A stretch of 9,000 nt of DNA from Oscillospiraceae bacterium (GTDB taxonomy: Bacteria > Bacillota_A > Clostridia > Oscillospirales > CAG-272). Of the stretch, positions 6,000 through 9,000 are shown piece by piece. Each line of letters opens with the position of its first letter. Within the stretch, counting starts at the first letter, position 1. The notes below the pieces were generated by a model, which was not told the DNA's origin, did no database searches, and saw only the letters and a program-made list of their open reading frames with translations. Made by a program: the position numbers and the translations under genes. The DNA lies in the NCBI GenBank assembly GCA_015064425.1, contig SVSF01000072.1, positions 1 through 9,000 on the forward strand. Reading direction: 5' to 3'.

Positions 6000-8332
6000 T
6001 AAGAGATGTTTACGTTTTCACTGCAGAAATCAAGCCATTCCGCATCGGTATATGCGTAGCCTAAATATCTTATTCCACCATATCCTAGACCGCTTATATG
6101 TTTATCTGTGCCATGAAGCACTTTTTTTGATCTCAAAGAATATGATGAGAAATAGTACAGAGGCGTTGTGCAATAATTTTCCATTATGCCTCTTTCTATT
6201 GCAGCAAGTATGCGGAGCTTTACAGAAGGATCGCTGTTTGCATATTCTCCGGTTGTAAGAGCAACGTACCATTCATAATATGTCTTTAATGTATCGTCTC
6301 CGTTTATATTTATTATCAGAGTTTCAACTGTGGGTAAAAAGCCGTATTCGAACAGTATATCGGGATCACAGAAGGATTTAACGGTATTATACATATTAAC
6401 TACGGAGCCTCTCGTTGTGGACATGATTATTTCGAACTGTCCGTCTCGGGCGTGGCTGTAATATTCGGGGTCTACAGTAAGCTTAAACTTTATTCTTCCT
6501 TCCAGAGCCGTGCCCTTGCTTGCCTCATTTATGGAATCAGCAACAAAATTAACTATTTTTGAATATGCCGCATCGGAATTATATACGAGAAATTCAAGTT
6601 CGACAGTATCGCCTTCTTTTATATCTCCGGCTTCGGCAGCGATTCTGTAAGCACTGTCAAACAGATCTGCGGCGAGAGCTTTATTATAGGTGTTTATTTC
6701 CGATTCTTCATTTACGTCATAGAAAAGACACATGGAGCTTATAGCTGTGTCGGTCTCTCTGAAAGGTACTCCTGTTGATAAGTCGTGACTGTAATACGGA
6801 CTGAACAGGGCGTATGCCGGTACTCCGGTAGGAGCACACTGATTACAGAACTTTGTACGGTCAAGCGAAAAGCTTATAGCTTTTCTGAAATCGTCATAAG
6901 CCATTATGGTCTTATTTATTCCGTCGCCGGCTATTATTTCTCTTATTTTCAAAGCATCCTTATCACTATTGAAAGTAAGCCTTGAGGTATAGGATTCGGG
7001 ATATGAGAGGAGGTAAGGGGATGATGAATAATTTAAATACGCATCAGTTCCGAGAACGACCTTGTCAAGTGAACCCGCAAGAAAAAGTTCAAGGGCTGTT
7101 TCGTTGTCGGGGAGTATGGCGCATATTATGGAATCCGTTTGATACTGGCCTTCGTGCTTTCCGTCACTGTATCCGTACCATTTATTGTTTCTTTCAAAGA
7201 AAAGAGTACCGTCATTTCCTATATTGCTGAGCTTATAAGGACCGTAGGATACGGTACTTTCTACGGTTTTGCAGTAAGAAGTATCTGACATCCCGTTATT
7301 GTTGAACTTGTGGGCGCTGTAGGATGCCTCGTTTACTATCCAGTTGCTGCAAAGTCTGTACTTAAGAAGATCGGTACTTACGGGAGATTCAAGGATAACT
7401 GTTATCTCGTAGTTACCGCTTTTTATAAGTCCTACCGATTCCCATTCCGCTCTCTCGTTGGTACTTCCGGAAATATAGAAGCAGAACTGTCTGTATTTGT
7501 CGGAGGAGCCCTCCTCGAAATTATTGGCAATTATCTTAAGATCATCTATGACTTCTTCTGTCAACGGAATATAATCCGTACCTGAATACTTTGCAAACAG
7601 GTCAGTTCCGTTCTCATCATAGAAGTAGGATACGTATCCTGCTTCGTAGTATTCTGCGGCTGAATATGTTCCGAAGAATCCAGAAGGAACTGTGAGGGAG
7701 GCGTACATTTCGTTTTCATCTACGTCGGCATAAACGTTTCCGTCGTATACTCTTTTATATATGGGTTGATCTGCTTTGTCGTTATTATAGTAGGCATCGG
7801 CGTTTGCAATAGGAAGATTGCCGCCGCTCATATAATTCGAGGCTCTTTTGTTTTTCATCGAAGAGCTTAAAAGCATCTTCATAGAGTTTATGTAGGTGTC
7901 CGCGTTTATTACGGAGCCATCCTCCCAGCAGGCATTTTGATTGAGGCTTATCTTATATGCATATCCGCTTTCTGCATTTTCGGGTATCTTATATAATACG
8001 TTTCCTTTGTAGTCTGCCGTTACATCCTGAGGATCTCCTTCAGCCATTTCGGGACTGATAACGTAAGCATCACGTGTCTCATTGAGAGAAAGAGTGTAGA
8101 GTCCGATGCTTATAAGATCCATTACGTATGAATCGGCATCCGTGAGCCACTTATGCGGATTCCAGTTCGTGGGCATTGCCGTAAGATAATCATTATAAGT
8201 ATATTTGTCCGGGACGGGTATCTTTGTACCTGATTCCGTTTCGTATGCTCCGGTGCCTCCGCAGGCAACAAGCGAAAACAAGGTCAAAAGACACAGTATA
8301 AGTGCTGAGGATCTTTTAAATATATTTTTCAC
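5993..8332 (-). CDS. OppA/DppA-family substrate-binding lipoprotein
   Basis: A 779-aa solute-binding protein of the peptide/nickel ABC transporter type (SBP_bac_5, PF00496). The N-terminus has a basic stretch, a hydrophobic core (10-23) and a lipobox Leu-Val-Ala-Cys with Cys24 as the lipidation site, so the mature protein should be anchored outside the membrane. Family landmarks are ACWEDGSVINADTY (134-147), SYGPYKL (362-368) and DFRKAISFSLDR (481-492). At 779 aa it is much longer than the usual 530-600; the extra sequence seems to lie mainly around 160-310, rich in Tyr, Asn, Asp and Ser. The start codon is GTG (complement of 8330-8332), chosen because GGAGA (complement of 8339-8343) lies 6 nt upstream and the signal peptide begins there. 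Its own promoter and terminator make it monocistronic. No permease or ATPase gene is near, so it either feeds a transporter encoded elsewhere or acts as a sensor. Ligand unknown, probably a peptide. Confidence 0.9.
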   Translation of the reverse strand: MKNIFKRSSALILCLLTLFSLVACGGTGAYETESGTKIPVPDKYTYNDYLTAMPTNWNPHKWLTDADSYVMDLISIGLYTLSLNETRDAYVISPEMAEGDPQDVTADYKGNVLYKIPENAESGYAYKISLNQNACWEDGSVINADTYINSMKMLLSSSMKNKRASNYMSGGNLPIANADAYYNNDKADQPIYKRVYDGNVYADVDENEMYASLTVPSGFFGTYSAAEYYEAGYVSYFYDENGTDLFAKYSGTDYIPLTEEVIDDLKIIANNFEEGSSDKYRQFCFYISGSTNERAEWESVGLIKSGNYEITVILESPVSTDLLKYRLCSNWIVNEASYSAHKFNNNGMSDTSYCKTVESTVSYGPYKLSNIGNDGTLFFERNNKWYGYSDGKHEGQYQTDSIICAILPDNETALELFLAGSLDKVVLGTDAYLNYSSSPYLLSYPESYTSRLTFNSDKDALKIREIIAGDGINKTIMAYDDFRKAISFSLDRTKFCNQCAPTGVPAYALFSPYYSHDLSTGVPFRETDTAISSMCLFYDVNEESEINTYNKALAADLFDSAYRIAAEAGDIKEGDTVELEFLVYNSDAAYSKIVNFVADSINEASKGTALEGRIKFKLTVDPEYYSHARDGQFEIIMSTTRGSVVNMYNTVKSFCDPDILFEYGFLPTVETLIININGDDTLKTYYEWYVALTTGEYANSDPSVKLRILAAIERGIMENYCTTPLYYFSSYSLRSKKVLHGTDKHISGLGYGGIRYLGYAYTDAEWLDFCSENVNISYK

Positions 8333-8352
8333 AAATATTCTCCTTTATAATA

Positions 8353-8369
8353 TGACATTTCGTTTGTCA
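8353..8369. promoter_or_regulatory. Possible operator: inverted repeat over the binding-protein start site
   Basis: TGACA-N7-TGTCA forms a 5-bp inverted repeat over about +1 to +17 of the binding-protein transcript, with a further GACA at 8374-8377. The position suits a repressor site, but such short arms occur by chance; no factor is identified. Confidence 0.25.
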
Positions 8370-8376
8370 ACAAGAC

Positions 8377-8405
8377 ATTTTACCATCGCTTTTTTATTTT
8401 GTCAA
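8377..8405 (-). promoter_or_regulatory. Consensus SigA promoter for the binding-protein gene
   Basis: Read on the - strand: TTGACA (complement of 8400-8405), a 17-bp spacer and TAAAAT (complement of 8377-8382) with an upstream TG (extended -10). Transcription should start near 8370, giving a leader of about 38 nt before the GTG. Confidence 0.88.
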
Positions 8406-8441
8406 TATACGCTCTTAGGGTAAAAAAATATCCGTCCGCTA

Positions 8442-8470
8442 TTGAAAAAAAGGGAAAAGTGGTTTATAAT
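8442..8470 (+). promoter_or_regulatory. Consensus SigA promoter for upp
   Basis: TTGAAA (8442-8447), a 17-bp spacer and TATAAT (8465-8470). The predicted leader is about 44 nt, too short for a PyrR-type attenuator, so control, if any, would act at initiation. It is divergent from the binding-protein promoter, with 36 bp between the two -35 boxes. Confidence 0.9.
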
Positions 8471-8520
8471 GTAGATAATATCATATAAATATTAAAAAAT
8501 CATTACAGGAGAATTAAAAT

Positions 8521-9000
8521 ATGGGACAGTTGTACATTGTAGATCATCCGCTTATTCAGCATAAGCTCACTATGATGAGAAAAACAGACACCGGCGCAAA
8601 GGACTTCAGAAATCTTCTCAATGAGATAACAACTCTTATGGGATATGAGGTGACACGTGATTTTCCCCTTGTTCCCATTGAGATAGAGACACCTATTACA
8701 AAGATGATGTCGAATGTTATTGCAGGAAAAAAGGTAGCAATTATTCCGATTCTCAGAGCAGGACTCGGTATGGTTGACGGACTTTTGAGCCTCCTTCCTG
8801 TAGCAAAGGTTGGACATATAGGTCTCTACAGAGATCCCGAAACACACAATCCCGTTGTATATTACTGCAAGCTTCCCGTTGATATAGAGGAAAGATTCGT
8901 TATTGTATGCGATCCTATGCTTGCTACCGGCGGAAGCGCTTCCGACGCTATACAGATGCTTAAGGAAAAGGGCGTAAAGAACATCAGACTTATGTGTCTT
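8521..9000 (+). CDS. upp: Uracil phosphoribosyltransferase (partial, right edge)
   Basis: Converts uracil and PRPP to UMP in cytosolic pyrimidine salvage. The first 160 of the usual ~209 residues are visible and the frame is open to the window end. The N-terminus [16 protein letters not shown] is typical of bacterial Upp. [11 protein letters not shown] (77-87, with Arg79) is the conserved PRTase loop, and the PRPP-binding motif is [12 protein letters not shown] (129-140). The uracil-binding C-terminus lies outside the window. AGGAGA at 8507-8512 lies 8 nt upstream of the ATG, and a consensus promoter is just upstream, so this is the first gene of its transcript. Nothing in the visible part suggests loss of function. 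Confidence 0.97.
   Translation, partial: MGQLYIVDHPLIQHKLTMMRKTDTGAKDFRNLLNEITTLMGYEVTRDFPLVPIEIETPITKMMSNVIAGKKVAIIPILRAGLGMVDGLLSLLPVAKVGHIGLYRDPETHNPVVYYCKLPVDIEERFVIVCDPMLATGGSASDAIQMLKEKGVKNIRLMCL

Noticed and set aside
8205..8423. A 72-codon + strand frame crossing the start of the binding-protein gene
   Set aside because: It overlaps the lipoprotein signal peptide, promoter and ribosome binding site on the opposite strand and has no motif.
8471..8520. A PyrR attenuator or riboswitch ahead of upp
   Set aside because: The leader is only about 44 nt, A+T rich, with no stable hairpin or T-run.
8503..8847. A 114-codon - strand frame at the right edge
   Set aside because: It is antisense to upp and its promoter-proximal leader; the + strand frame is unmistakably Upp.

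Overview
The window looks like chromosome of a Gram-positive Clostridia-type bacterium, probably an Oscillospirales-like gut or rumen anaerobe. This rests on moderate to low G+C, strong GGAGG-type ribosome binding sites, near-consensus SigA promoters with 17-bp spacers, a type II (Lipo) signal peptide, and the mix of families (DUF4091/GH123-like protein, OppA-type lipoprotein, Firmicutes-like Upp). The genus is inference only.

Region 1 (1-3364, + strand) is the 3' part of an operon. It holds the C-terminal end of a neutral-ceramidase-family amidase (cut by the window edge), a divergent NagB/GlcN6P-deaminase-fold protein, a NagA-type amidohydrolase and a DeoC-type class I aldolase, closed by a strong terminator. 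The first three genes overlap or lie within 2 nt of each other. The aldolase is set off by a 50-nt gap with a small hairpin and has much stronger codon bias. By name this is an amino-sugar catabolic set (deacetylase, deaminase, aldolase). In eye alignments, however, all three homologues keep much of their catalytic core while losing the residues that bind phosphate in the classical enzymes. I regard this as the best candidate for an undescribed pathway in the window.

Region 2 (3373-5046, - strand) is a single gene for a cytosolic DUF4091 protein resembling GH123 beta-N-acetylgalactosaminidases. It converges on the operon and shares its terminator. Region 3 (5047-5177) is a compact divergent promoter region. 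It also drives a + strand short-chain dehydrogenase (5178-5957).

Region 4 (5964-8332, - strand) is a monocistronic, unusually large (779 aa) OppA/DppA-type substrate-binding lipoprotein. It starts with GTG, has its own consensus promoter, shares a bidirectional terminator with the dehydrogenase, and has no permease or ATPase gene nearby. Region 5 (8333-8520) is a second divergent promoter region, followed by upp (uracil phosphoribosyltransferase), which runs off the right edge.

There is no gene-free stretch longer than 300 bases. I saw no tRNA, rRNA, CRISPR array, insertion sequence or integrase.
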